Below are positions 48,114 through 56,692 of a stretch of 64,000 nt of DNA, piece after piece. The position numbers were made by a program, and so were the translations under genes. The stretch spans positions 1 through 64,000 of the forward strand of contig NZ_JABBJJ010000014.1 of assembly GCF_012933655.1 (NCBI RefSeq). The letters run 5' to 3'. This DNA comes from Pyxidicoccus fallax (GTDB lineage: Bacteria > Myxococcota > Myxococcia > Myxococcales > Myxococcaceae). Under the pieces are notes generated by a model, which worked only from the letters and a program-made list of their open reading frames with translations, made no database searches and had not been told where the DNA came from. Within the stretch, counting starts at the first letter, position 1, and each line of letters begins with the position of its first letter.

Positions 48114-49904
48114 GTGAGAGCGGAAAAGGTCTACTCGGTCGTCAGGACGCTGGGTCAGGGAGGAATGGCGAAGCTGTTCCTCGCGTACTCGCACCTCCGC
48201 CGTGAGAACGTGGTCCTCAAGCAGATGACGCTGAAGGCCGACGAGGCCGGCCGCAGGAGCTTCCTCAACGAGGCGCTCCTCAGCCTCAAGCTCACGCATC
48301 CCAACATCGTCCGCGTCTACGACGTCTTCGAGAGCCAGGGGCAGCTCTTCATCGAGATGGAGTGGATTCCGGGGCGGAGCCTGGAGCAACTGCTCCGGAC
48401 CCGCGGGCCCTCGGGGCTTCCCGCCAGCATCGCCTGCCGGGTGATGTACGACGTGTGCCAGGCGCTGCATGCGGCGCACCACGCCACGGACTCGCATGGC
48501 CGGCGGCTCGAGGTGGTGCACCGGGACGTCAAGCCGTCGAATGTGATGGTGGGCCTGGGCGGCGTCACCAAGGTCATCGACTTCGGCATTGCCTGGTCCG
48601 CGCGGGCGACGGCGCCGGCCGCACATGCGCTGTTCTTCACGCCGGGCTACCTCGCGCCGGAGCGGGCGCTGGAGCTGCTCAGGACGGTGCCCGGTGGCGT
48701 CGAGGGCCTTCCGAACGAGCCGACACCGGTGGATGGCCGGAGCGACCAGTTCTGTGCGGGCGTGCTCCTCTTCGAGATGCTGGCGGGCCGGCTGCCCTTC
48801 CCTCCGCCCGCGGATGTCTCCGTCTCCGTTCCCAGCCAGGTGGCGCACTGCCAGCAGCTCGCACGGTGCCAGGTGGACGTGTCGACGCTGCCACCGGGGC
48901 TGGCGGACGTCGCCGCGAAGGCCCTCGCGCGCAGGCCGGAGGACCGCTACGGCTCATGCCAGGAGATGGCGGAGGCCCTGGCGCGGGCCTGCTCCCTGGC
49001 GAGCCAGGAAGAGGTGGGACGCTTTCTGCGCGAGTGCTTTCCCGAGGTGCAGCGGGAGGCAGACGAGGGCCAGCGGGTGCCGGATGCGACCGCGGAGCTC
49101 CGCACCCTGGCCATCGGCGCCATGCCCGGACCCGCCGTCCTCGAGTCTCGCGCGGCGCCTCGCGCGTCCTCCCTGCCCGGCGCCAGGGGAGAGCCCGCTT
49201 GGGCCACCGCGGGGGCGCTGAGCGTCGGGCGCGAGGACCTCCCGGCACCGTCGCCCGAGCGCAAGCCGTCGCGGTGGGGATGGGGACTGACCTTCGTCCT
49301 GGTTCTCGGTGTGGCGGGAGCGGTGGTGCTCCGGGAGAATGGGTGGCAGACGTTGGAGGCGGTGCTCCGTGGGCAGCCGGAGCCGCCGGGGGTGCCGGTT
49401 GCGCCGGTGCCCGCGCCCGCCGGGGAGCTGCCCGTGAGTCCCGTGACGCAGCCGCAGCCAACGCCGGAGGTGCCGACCCGCGAAGCCCCCTCCGTCCAGG
49501 CTCCCCCGAAAGGGAAGAAGGACGGGCGGCGTGGCACGAGGGCCGCCGGGGCGCAGCCGGTGGAGCCGCCGGTCCCGGGCAACGTGGATGCGGGCAGCCC
49601 CACCCAGGCGGAGCCGCCCCTGGACGCGGAGACCGGGGCCCCCCTCGTGCACGGCGAGGCGGGTGGAGGCGGGCCTCAGGTAGAGCCCGAGGATGCAGTT
49701 CCGGGCGATGGCGCCCCGGTGGAAGCGCAGGAGGCGGACGCGGGGCTGACCGAGGCGCCCGTTTCCGGCGAGCTTCCGCCGTCGGATGCGCCCCGGCCTT
49801 CGAGTTCGGTGGAGGAAGACAGCGCGGGCGATGCGGAGGCGGCGGCGCCGTCCGAGGCCGCGGCTGCCTCTGATGCCGGTGTGGAAGCCACGCCCGGTCC
49901 CTAG
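48114..49904 (+). CDS. Membrane-anchored Ser/Thr protein kinase (Hanks type)
   Basis: The 596-residue product starts at GTG 48114. It has a P-loop GQGGMA (15-19), Lys36, Glu53, HRDVKPSN (136-143), DFG (156-158) and LAPE, so it looks catalytically complete. One membrane segment (LTFVLVLGVAGAVVL, about 388-402) divides it from a long Pro/Ala/Glu-rich C-terminus of low complexity, possibly periplasmic. Such kinases are plentiful in myxobacteria and act in signalling. The substrate is unknown. Confidence 0.9.
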   Translation: MRAEKVYSVVRTLGQGGMAKLFLAYSHLRRENVVLKQMTLKADEAGRRSFLNEALLSLKLTHPNIVRVYDVFESQGQLFIEMEWIPGRSLEQLLRTRGPSGLPASIACRVMYDVCQALHAAHHATDSHGRRLEVVHRDVKPSNVMVGLGGVTKVIDFGIAWSARATAPAAHALFFTPGYLAPERALELLRTVPGGVEGLPNEPTPVDGRSDQFCAGVLLFEMLAGRLPFPPPADVSVSVPSQVAHCQQLARCQVDVSTLPPGLADVAAKALARRPEDRYGSCQEMAEALARACSLASQEEVGRFLRECFPEVQREADEGQRVPDATAELRTLAIGAMPGPAVLESRAAPRASSLPGARGEPAWATAGALSVGREDLPAPSPERKPSRWGWGLTFVLVLGVAGAVVLRENGWQTLEAVLRGQPEPPGVPVAPVPAPAGELPVSPVTQPQPTPEVPTREAPSVQAPPKGKKDGRRGTRAAGAQPVEPPVPGNVDAGSPTQAEPPLDAETGAPLVHGEAGGGGPQVEPEDAVPGDGAPVEAQEADAGLTEAPVSGELPPSDAPRPSSSVEEDSAGDAEAAAPSEAAAASDAGVEATPGP

Positions 49905-50006
49905 GGACACCGCGGGTGAGCGCGAGGCGCAGCAGCCGGCTCGCGTCCTCCGTCGTGACGCTGGCGTGAATCGCGCCCCAGCTACGACACCGGAAAGCCG
50001 TAGCCG

Positions 50007-50600
50007 TCACCCCGCCTTCGGGGAGCGCCTGGGAGGAGCGGCGTCCCGGAGCAGCGTCTCCGGCAGCCGCTTCATGGCGCGCTTGAAGGGGGCGGCGTCT
50101 CCCATGCCGCTGGAGAGGACGAGCGCCCCCTGCACCTCGACGAGCGCGTCCTCGGCGCGCTCGCGGGCGACGGCCGGCTTCAGGCCCGCCTCCTCCAGCA
50201 CCCGGGCCACCTCCGTCATCCACAGGCCCATGATTTCGCGCAGCCTCGGCTGGAGCCGCTCCTTCGCGCTGCCCAGCGAGAGGGCGCCCAGCGCGCACGC
50301 AAGGCGGCCTCCCTCATAGAAGCCGTCCAGGGTGCGCAGCATGGCGCGCAGGCGCTCCTCGGGCGTGCCGGACTCGCGCAGCGGCGCGAGCCCCACGTCC
50401 TTGAGCCACGCCTCCACGGCGTCGAGCACCGCGTTGACCATGTCGTCCTTCCCGCCCGGGAAGTAGTGGTAGAGGCTGGAGCGCCCCAGCCCCGTCGCCT
50501 CGGAGAGCGCGGCCAGCGACGCCCCGTCGTAGCCCTGCTGCCGGAACACGCCCAGCAGGCGGCCGACGACTTCTTCGCGGGACAGCAGGGCAGCAGGCAC
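50007..50600 (-). CDS. TetR-family repressor
   Basis: The 197-residue product starts at GTG 50600 after AGGAGGCGCC. It has the TetR helix-turn-helix ([22 protein letters not shown]) and a C-terminal domain with [11 protein letters not shown]. It is divergent from the alpha/beta hydrolase gene. A palindrome ACCGAACGTTCGGT at 50715 is the likely operator, and a degenerate copy lies near 50615-50627 over its own promoter. Confidence 0.9.
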   Translation of the reverse strand: MPAALLSREEVVGRLLGVFRQQGYDGASLAALSEATGLGRSSLYHYFPGGKDDMVNAVLDAVEAWLKDVGLAPLRESGTPEERLRAMLRTLDGFYEGGRLACALGALSLGSAKERLQPRLREIMGLWMTEVARVLEEAGLKPAVARERAEDALVEVQGALVLSSGMGDAAPFKRAMKRLPETLLRDAAPPRRSPKAG

Positions 50601-50714
50601 GGCGCCTCCTCGTTGGAACGAACGGTCCACTCCATCTCTGCGAGCGCGGAGGGCCCCTGTCAACTCCAGGGCCCTCACACTCCGGCTTGACGCCGATTTG
50701 GGCCCGATTATTAA

Positions 50715-50728
50715 ACCGAACGTTCGGT
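50715..50728. promoter_or_regulatory. Palindromic TetR operator ACCGAACGTTCGGT
   Basis: A perfect 14-bp palindrome lies 58 bp upstream of the hydrolase start. A degenerate partner, GGAACGAACGGTCC, lies near 50614-50627 beside the repressor start. This is a strong candidate for control by the adjacent TetR. Confidence 0.7.
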
Positions 50729-50785
50729 ACAATGAATGTACTGAAGGGCCCGGTGCCCGGGCCGCGAGCGTTGAAGGAGCAAGCC

Positions 50786-51772
50786 ATGTCGTCGTCCCGA
50801 CTGTTCGGAGTGCTGGTGTTCCTATGGATGGCCGCTGTCCCCGCCGGTGCCTCGGCGGCGCCTCCGTCCCGAGAGGAGGCGCGCGTGCCGGGGGTGCGCT
50901 ACCGCACGGTGAAGGTGGAGGGGCTGGACATCTTCTACCGCGAGGCCGGGCCCTCGGACGCACCGGTGCTGCTCCTGCTGCACGGGTTCCCGACGTCCTC
51001 GCACATGTTCCGGGACCTCATCCCCGCGCTGGCGGACCGCTACCGCGTCATCGCGCCAGACTACCCGGGCTTCGGCCAGAGCAGCATGCCTGAGCGCGGT
51101 GCCTTCGCGTACACCTTCGACAACCTCGCCCGCGTCATGGAGGGATTCACGGAGGCGGTGGGCGTGAAGCGCTACGCCCTCTACGTCATGGACTATGGGG
51201 CCCCGGTCGGCTACCGGCTGGCCACGCGCCACCCCGAGCGCGTCTCGGCGCTCATCGTGCAGAACGGCAACGCGTATGACGAGGGGCTCGGCGAGTTCTG
51301 GGCGCCGCTGCGGAAGTACTGGAGCCAGCCGACGCAGGAGAACCGTGACGCCCTGCGCTCGCTGCTCACGCTGGAGGCCACGAAGTGGCAGTACACGCAC
51401 GGCGTGCCGGACACCTCGCGCGTGAGCCCGGACGCGTGGACGGTGGACCAGGCGCTGCTGGACCGCCCGGGCAACGCGGACATCCAGTTGGACCTCTTCT
51501 ACGACTACCGCACCAACCTGCCCCTCTACCCCGTGTGGCAGGCGTACTTCCGCAAATACCAGCCGCCCACGCTGGTGGTCTGGGGGAAGAACGACGCCAT
51601 CTTCATCGCGCCGGGCGCGGCGCCGTACCAGCGGGACCTGCCCACGGCCACGGTGCACCTGCTCGACGCGGGCCACTTCGCGCTGGAGTCCAGCGGGCCG
51701 CGCATCACCGCCCTCATCCGGGAGTTCCTCGCGAAGCACCGGGGTGAGCTGGAGCGCGCGCCCCGGCAGTAA
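50786..51772 (+). CDS. Secreted alpha/beta hydrolase (haloalkane dehalogenase/epoxide hydrolase-like)
   Basis: The 328-residue product follows an AAGGAG ribosome site and has a signal peptide ending ASA. The fold is marked by [19 protein letters not shown] (oxyanion HGFP), the nucleophile-elbow-like [10 protein letters not shown] (Asp in place of Ser suggests a dehalogenase/epoxide-hydrolase type), GKNDAIF and GHFALE (His). It is controlled by the divergent TetR. The substrate is unknown. Confidence 0.85.
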   Translation: MSSSRLFGVLVFLWMAAVPAGASAAPPSREEARVPGVRYRTVKVEGLDIFYREAGPSDAPVLLLLHGFPTSSHMFRDLIPALADRYRVIAPDYPGFGQSSMPERGAFAYTFDNLARVMEGFTEAVGVKRYALYVMDYGAPVGYRLATRHPERVSALIVQNGNAYDEGLGEFWAPLRKYWSQPTQENRDALRSLLTLEATKWQYTHGVPDTSRVSPDAWTVDQALLDRPGNADIQLDLFYDYRTNLPLYPVWQAYFRKYQPPTLVVWGKNDAIFIAPGAAPYQRDLPTATVHLLDAGHFALESSGPRITALIREFLAKHRGELERAPRQ

Positions 51773-52186
51773 CACGCACGGCGCCGGGGATGTGGCTTGC
51801 CTCCGGGGGCGGCCTCACATTGAAACGCGGGTGGATGACCGCACCCGCCGAGGTTCGCCCCCGAGGATGCGTCGTCCCCTCCTTCGACTCTGCGCCCTGC
51901 TCCGCCGGACGACCACCTCCGTCCAGCGCAGCCGTTGCTGCAGGGAGTGCGCACCATCGAGCTCTTCGCGGCTCAGCGCTGGCAGGTACGCACGCGACAC
52001 CACGCCATCCAGGGAGAGCGCGTCCTGGCAGCCAGGTTGATCGCGGAAGAAGCGTGCGAACTCGTAGAGGTTCACCGCCTCGTTCCATCGCCACGGCGCC
52101 CAGGCCCGTGCACAGCAGCGTGACCAGGGACATCACCACGGGGGCTTTCATTCGCGCGAGGCTCCACGCGACGTGCGGTCGCTCCG
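51773..52186. other. Gene-poor spacer with an IS91 shard
   Basis: About 410 bp between the hydrolase and the decayed TPM gene hold no supported gene. The IS91 shard lies at 51903-51950. If the TPM frame is not corrected, that frame extends to 52072. Confidence 0.45.
51903..51950 (-). repeat. IS91 transposase shard
   Basis: The sequence CCAGCGCAGCCGTTGCTGCA and its flanks match the transposase at about 35667-35715. On the minus strand it encodes [13 protein letters not shown]. It is a short fossil. Confidence 0.65.
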
Positions 52187-53181
52187 CTACCACGAGGAGC
52201 TCCCTCCACCTCCGCCGAAGTCGCCGCCCCCGCCCCCCAGGAACTGTCCGAGCTGGAACTTCCAGACGATGACGAGTCAGAGGAGGACGACCACGACGAA
52301 TCGGAGGAGGAGCTCGAAGACGTGCCGGGGTCGTGCCTGCCGGAGGACTGATCTGTGTAGGCCACCAAGAGAAGGGCTCGGATTGCAGAGACGATGACGA
52401 AGATGACCCCGGCGAGGCCCGCCAGCCCCACACTCAATACCAGCGCGTCGGACGGGGGCCTCCACACCCAGGCGACCCCGCCACCCACGAGCGTGGCCGA
52501 GCCCACGAACAGGCCCCAGCGGAGGGAAGAGCGGAGGCAGACCAGGGTCGCCACGCAGAACACGAGGGTGAAGGCGGCGAAGGCCAGTAGGAAGTGCGGG
52601 GTGGGACGCTGGCTGGACTGCACATAGAGGGCGATGGCCGCCATGGGCACGCCCAACAGCGCGCCCGCGGCTCCGGCCAGCCTCGCCGGGCCGAGCCGGT
52701 CCCACCACGGCCCGAAGCAGAAGCCGATGAGCACTCCCGCGGCGAGCCCACTGCCCATCATCCACAGGAAGGCATGGTTCACCTCCCGCTCGCTCCACGG
52801 TTCCTGGACGCTCACCCCTCCGTCCGCCCCCTGCAGGCGCGCGCGCACGCCCGACACCACGCCCAGAAGCGCGCCCCGGTAGTTCCACTGGCGCAGCAAG
52901 GGCCCCTGCGCCTCGAGCAGGGTGCGCACGGCGTCGTCGGGCAGGTGCGCCTTCAGCCCGTAGCCCACCTCCAGCCGCTGGCGGCGGTCATGCGCCGCGA
53001 GGACGAGGAGCAGCCCGTTGTCCCGGCCCGCGCCGCCGCCCTTCCACGCCTTGGCGGCGCGCAGGGCGTAGTCCTCGATGGGCTCACCGCGGGTGGTGCC
53101 CACGATGAGCACCGCCATCTGCGCGCCGGTCTCCCTGCGCAGTTGCACCAGGGCGCTGGCCACGGCCTCCCGGTCATTACT
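52187..53181 (-). pseudogene. TPM-domain (YgcG-like) membrane protein, truncated and frameshifted
   Basis: The remaining frame has a TPM domain (REAVASALVQLRRETGAQMAVL, RDNGLLLVLAAHDRRQRLEVGYG), four to five membrane segments and a Ser-rich tail. Its N-terminus (signal peptide and first about 20 domain residues) is missing: an in-frame TGA precedes the domain and different sequence follows upstream. At the end the family's Gly-rich FLGGGGGDFGGGGGSSSW tail is out of frame with the Ser-rich part. One more G in the run of six (52233-52238 on + as C) would restore it and end at 52187. Either decay or an assembly error. Confidence 0.75.
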
Positions 53182-53266
53182 TCAGGGCAGCGCGGGAGCG
53201 GTAGTGCCCCCGGCGTCGGTCTTCCTCGCACGGATAGATGCATCCACCGGTGCACTTCTCGCGCAC

Positions 53267-53788
53267 CTACTCCTCCGTGAATGCCGGCTCGCGAGCGAGT
53301 TCTCGGCCCGTGCGCACGTCCAGTTGAACGGAGAACCACCCTCCCGGCGGATCCATCTCTGCATGCACATGCAGGACGGAGCCCTCCACGGTCCCACCGA
53401 CGATGCCGTCCACCGCCAGGTCGCGGCTCACCCACTGCTCTTTCAAATCTGGCGTGAAGGCGTGTACGTCCGTCCAGCCGAGCACGAAGAGCCACTCCGC
53501 GCCCTCCACACGCTGGAGAGACAGGCTCCCAAAGCAAGAGGGCACGCAGATCCGGCGCTTCTCCTCACCCGAGGAGAGGTCCAGCAGCAGAACGACGCTC
53601 CCCCCACCAATGGCGGCGACACCCGCATCGGCCCAGATGGCCGCTTCTCGAAAGGCAGAGGAAGACATGTCCCCGAAATCGAGGTCGACCTTCCAGAGGA
53701 TGCTGCCATCCCGCCGACGCGCTTCGTAGGCCTCGCGACCCGCGCTGCGCTCTGCTTCGCTCGTCAACTGAACGATCTCGATGCCCAT
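53267..53788 (-). CDS. Hypothetical protein, beta-rich
   Basis: The 173-residue product starts at ATG 53788 after GGGGAGCG. It is beta-rich with repeated hydrophobic strands (AAIGGGSVVLLLDLSSGE, ILWKVDLDF, GSVLHVHAEM), perhaps a small propeller fragment or a lone-domain protein. It has no signal peptide or catalytic motif. Gene position beside a horizontally acquired gene allows an immunity or accessory role, but that is speculation. Confidence 0.65.
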   Translation of the reverse strand: MGIEIVQLTSEAERSAGREAYEARRRDGSILWKVDLDFGDMSSSAFREAAIWADAGVAAIGGGSVVLLLDLSSGEEKRRICVPSCFGSLSLQRVEGAEWLFVLGWTDVHAFTPDLKEQWVSRDLAVDGIVGGTVEGSVLHVHAEMDPPGGWFSVQLDVRTGRELAREPAFTEE

Positions 53789-54153
53789 CGCTCCCCGCTT
53801 GAACTCAAGTGGGCAGTCTTGCCATGGCCCCGAGAAACAGGTCGCCAGATACGTCTGAACGAATCCGGAGCGGAGCAGGTACGAGCAAGGTGCCTCCATT
53901 CGTCTCGGGACTTGTGGCTACCTACTTGGCTTATTGGCCTTGACGCACGTCTCCGTGCGGCCTTGACGGCCCATGACGCCGCGACCGAATGGGGGCGGTA
54001 CGGGCGGTGCAGCCCCTGGTGGCGGTGAAGCGCTCGTTGAGCGTAATCCGATCTATCTTGAGTTTCCGAAGTGCGGCACGTGCCCGGCTGGTGGAGCCCT
54101 TTGCTCCGCCGCTTGTGCTCGCTTGGATTCCGCAGATCGTGTCCAATGTTGGC
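53789..54153. other. Divergent spacer upstream of the HEPN-like gene
   Basis: No gene is clearly supported in these 365 bp. Frames on both strands extend into it from the neighbours but lack start evidence. Promoters for the two divergent genes must lie here. Confidence 0.4.
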
Positions 54154-55512
54154 ATGGCTACTGCTGGTCTTTCGGATCTGGACGAATTGGCCCTGCGAGT
54201 CCGCGATGCAGACTCGAAGGTACTGTTCTTGGAAGCAGTGCAGGCATATCGGGCTGGGGCGTACCGTTCGGCGGTGACCTCGGTCTGGATCGCGGTCGTC
54301 TTTGATACAATCTCGAAGCTGCGCGAGCTGAACCTGAGCGGAGACAAGAACGCCGCTACATTCGTGAAGAACCTTGAGAAGGCGATTGAGCAGAAGGAGA
54401 TTCGATCTCTCCAGGACATCGAGCGCACAATCCTGGACGTTGCCGAAAGCCAGTTCGAATTGTTGGGACCACATGAGAGGAGCGATCTGGAACGTCTTCA
54501 GTCCGACCGTAACCTCTGCGCACATCCCGCCCTCTTGGCGGACGGTCAGATCTTTCAGCCGACTCCCGAACTCGTGCGCACTCACCTTGTGCATGTAGCT
54601 ACACACCTACTTCGGCATCCTCCAGTCCAAGGGAAAGCTGCACTGACCCAACTCCTCGCTGAGATTGGTCGTCCGTCGTTTCCCAGCGACCAACAACGCG
54701 TTCACGAGGTAGTCAGCGAAAAGCTGAGGCGTGCCAAAGACGTGCTTGTGCGGAACCTCGTCGTGGTCCTGCTCAAAAACCTCATGAGTGCGACGGAAGC
54801 CCCACCTTCCATCGGTTCGACCGCGGCTATCAATGTCCTCTCAGCCATCTCGCGGACGCACGCAGCAATCTATCAACGTGAGGTGCAGGCGGCACTCGGA
54901 GGCTGGATCGATGGCCTTGAGGACGACAAGTTCATTGCGATCATCCGGCTCTCAGGGGTTGATTCCCAGGTCTGGGCCTGGATGAAGCCCGCCGCTCGAG
55001 TTCGTGTGGTGGAGATCCTCTCGAAGCATCCAGTGGATGCTTTGGCAAAGGCTGGGGCCTTCGATGCTCTTTCGATTTCGGAGCTGCGACCACAACTCTT
55101 GGACCGATTCCAGTCACTTCCGGTCGATGAGAAGCAAGCGGTGATGTCCGAGAACCCAAGGCCTGAGTTCGCGGACGAAGCGATCAGCCTCTTCTCACGG
55201 GCAAGGGGGTTCCGCACAGCGGAGTCCCTTGGCGAGGGGATCATCCTGCCTCTTGCCCGGCACTTCTCCGCAGACCAAGTGACGCGCATCCTGGAGGCAG
55301 CAAAGGAGAACGTTCAGATCTGGCACGCGTCAGAGATGCCCAGCATCTTTGAGAGACTCTTCGATGCGACTCGGCCCACGTTGGCGCAGACAGTGGATGC
55401 GTGGTCGGACTTTGTTCGCTCAATGATCAAGGCGAACCCGCACCATGACTGGTACCACTACACTGGAGTCCAGGAGAAGATGCGCCTCGCTGGTCATCCA
55501 ATGTCCGCGTAG
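54154..55512 (+). CDS. HEPN-like protein, candidate defence gene
   Basis: The 452-residue product has an N-terminal helical domain (YRAGAYRSAVTSVWIAVVFD) and SDRNLCAHPALL, where Arg119 and His124 make an Rx4H motif as in HEPN RNases. The rest is helical with no recognised family. Codon use and GC are lower than in flanking genes, which suggests transfer. The start is uncertain: ATG 54154 has no clear ribosome site, and upstream in-frame starts exist. A phage-defence or toxin role is inferred only from the motif and context. Confidence 0.6.
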   Translation: MATAGLSDLDELALRVRDADSKVLFLEAVQAYRAGAYRSAVTSVWIAVVFDTISKLRELNLSGDKNAATFVKNLEKAIEQKEIRSLQDIERTILDVAESQFELLGPHERSDLERLQSDRNLCAHPALLADGQIFQPTPELVRTHLVHVATHLLRHPPVQGKAALTQLLAEIGRPSFPSDQQRVHEVVSEKLRRAKDVLVRNLVVVLLKNLMSATEAPPSIGSTAAINVLSAISRTHAAIYQREVQAALGGWIDGLEDDKFIAIIRLSGVDSQVWAWMKPAARVRVVEILSKHPVDALAKAGAFDALSISELRPQLLDRFQSLPVDEKQAVMSENPRPEFADEAISLFSRARGFRTAESLGEGIILPLARHFSADQVTRILEAAKENVQIWHASEMPSIFERLFDATRPTLAQTVDAWSDFVRSMIKANPHHDWYHYTGVQEKMRLAGHPMSA

Positions 55513-55714
55513 CTCGCTATCGGCGAATCCGCAGCCGACACGCGGAAATAAGAAACGAGACAGCCGGCGCCTCTCTCTAGTCTCGACGCGCTGGTGAGCG
55601 TGGCAGTGGTGTTCGTATGGCGGGGCGACTGCGTTTGGGGAAGGCACAACTCGTCGGGCCTCACGTGGGCCTAGCGTGCTGTGCGGCGGTACACCGGCCG
55701 TGCGGCCCCGGACG

Positions 55715-55858
55715 TCAGAGCGTGACGACCGCGAAGCGCGAGCCTGGATTGAGCGGTTCAAGTTCCACGCGGCGGGCCTCGGCGGCATCGGCTTCTTCGA
55801 ACGCGTCGAGCTGCCAGTATCCGTCCTGCGGACCGCGTCCCGCGGGCGAGGCCGGCAC
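55715..55858 (-). CDS. Short frame resembling a gene 3' remnant
   Basis: A GTG at 55858 opens 47 codons that read like real protein (DGYWQLDAFEEADAAEARRV, then ELEPLNPGSRFAVVTL). It starts just after a stop, with no ribosome site. Probably the end of a lost gene; function is unknown. Confidence 0.3.
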   Translation of the reverse strand: MPASPAGRGPQDGYWQLDAFEEADAAEARRVELEPLNPGSRFAVVTL

Positions 55859-55929
55859 CCGCTAGATTGCGCGAGTCATGGACTCAGCTGGACGACGCCA
55901 GGGTGACGCGACGTAAGAGGTTCTCGGCC

Positions 55930-56380
55930 AAGCGCCGTTGAGCGTCCTGCTGCTTCATCGTTCCGTTCCAGCACTTTGGGCTGAATCAAAGACCCGGCTT
56001 CTGGGCCAGTCCGGCAGCAGGCAGAAAAGGTCTCGCAGGTAAGCCCGGGGCTCCAGGGCCGTGCAGTCGGCAGGAGGCAATCATCGTCACGAAGGTAGCG
56101 TTCCAATCGGCGCCCTCGTCGCTGCCGGCGAAGAGCCAGTTCTTGCGGCCCACGACCTGGTGGCGCAGCGCGTTCTCCGAGAGGTTGTTGTCCAGCCACA
56201 GCCGGCCGTCTTCCAGGAAGCGCTCCAGAGGCGTGAGCTGGTTGAGCAGGTAGGTGAGGGCCTCGCCCAGGGGGCTCTTGGGCAATGCCTGCAGCGACTC
56301 GCGCTCGGCCTACGCGAAGAGGTCCGTGAGCACCAGCCACGCCTGGGCCGCACGAGCCTCGGTGCGCTCGGCGCCCGACG
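55930..56380 (-). pseudogene. IS66-family transposase C-terminal fossil
   Basis: The minus strand carries KSPLGEALTYLLNQLTPLER, FLEDGRLWLDNNLSENALRH and GRKNWLFAGSDEGADWN, the IS66 TnpC C-terminal signature. An in-frame TAG interrupts it before AERESLQALPKSP, a frameshift follows SCRLHG, and the 5' part is missing beyond 56380. It is non-functional. Confidence 0.85.
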
Positions 56381-56503
56381 CATAAAAGGGATGGGGCCCT
56401 GTTGAGGGGGAGGGAGGGTGCAGAGGGGCAAAGGAGGGCCACTGACGGGGCCGCCCGAGCGATGCTCCCGGCCGGTGGACAGGCCGCTTGAGCTCCCTTG
56501 GGG
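56381..56503 (+). repeat. Dispersed 120-bp repeat, copy B
   Basis: This is the second copy of the repeat at 33034-33156. It starts CATAAAAGGGATGGGG exactly where IS66 similarity stops, and ends near CGCTTGAGCTCCCTTGGG. Confidence 0.65.
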
Positions 56504-56603
56504 GACACGCCTGCCCAGGCCGCGCTCCCATATGGTGCGTGGCAGGGGCCTCCGGCCTGTTGGCTGTCTTGAGCCTCAACACCCCGCGGCCTTATGTGGC
56601 CCT

Positions 56604-56631
56604 CGTGCCGGGGCCCACCTCGCACCTGCCG
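56604..56631. repeat. IS91 left-end remnant
   Basis: About 28 bp here (CGTGCCGGGGCCCACCTCGC) match the left end of the derivative at 40826. The body of the element is absent. Confidence 0.5.
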
Positions 56632-56692
56632 TGCCATCCGCTTCGGCGCGTGAAGGACATGGCCGATGCGACGCTGGCGGCCTTCTCCCCGC

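Larger units (their letters stand above)
55513..56692. other. Gene-poor region of mobile-element fossils
   Basis: No intact gene is seen in these 1180 bp. They contain a small minus-strand frame (55715-55858), the IS66 fossil (55930-56380), the dispersed repeat copy B (56381-56503) and an IS91 end (56604-56631). Confidence 0.55.
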
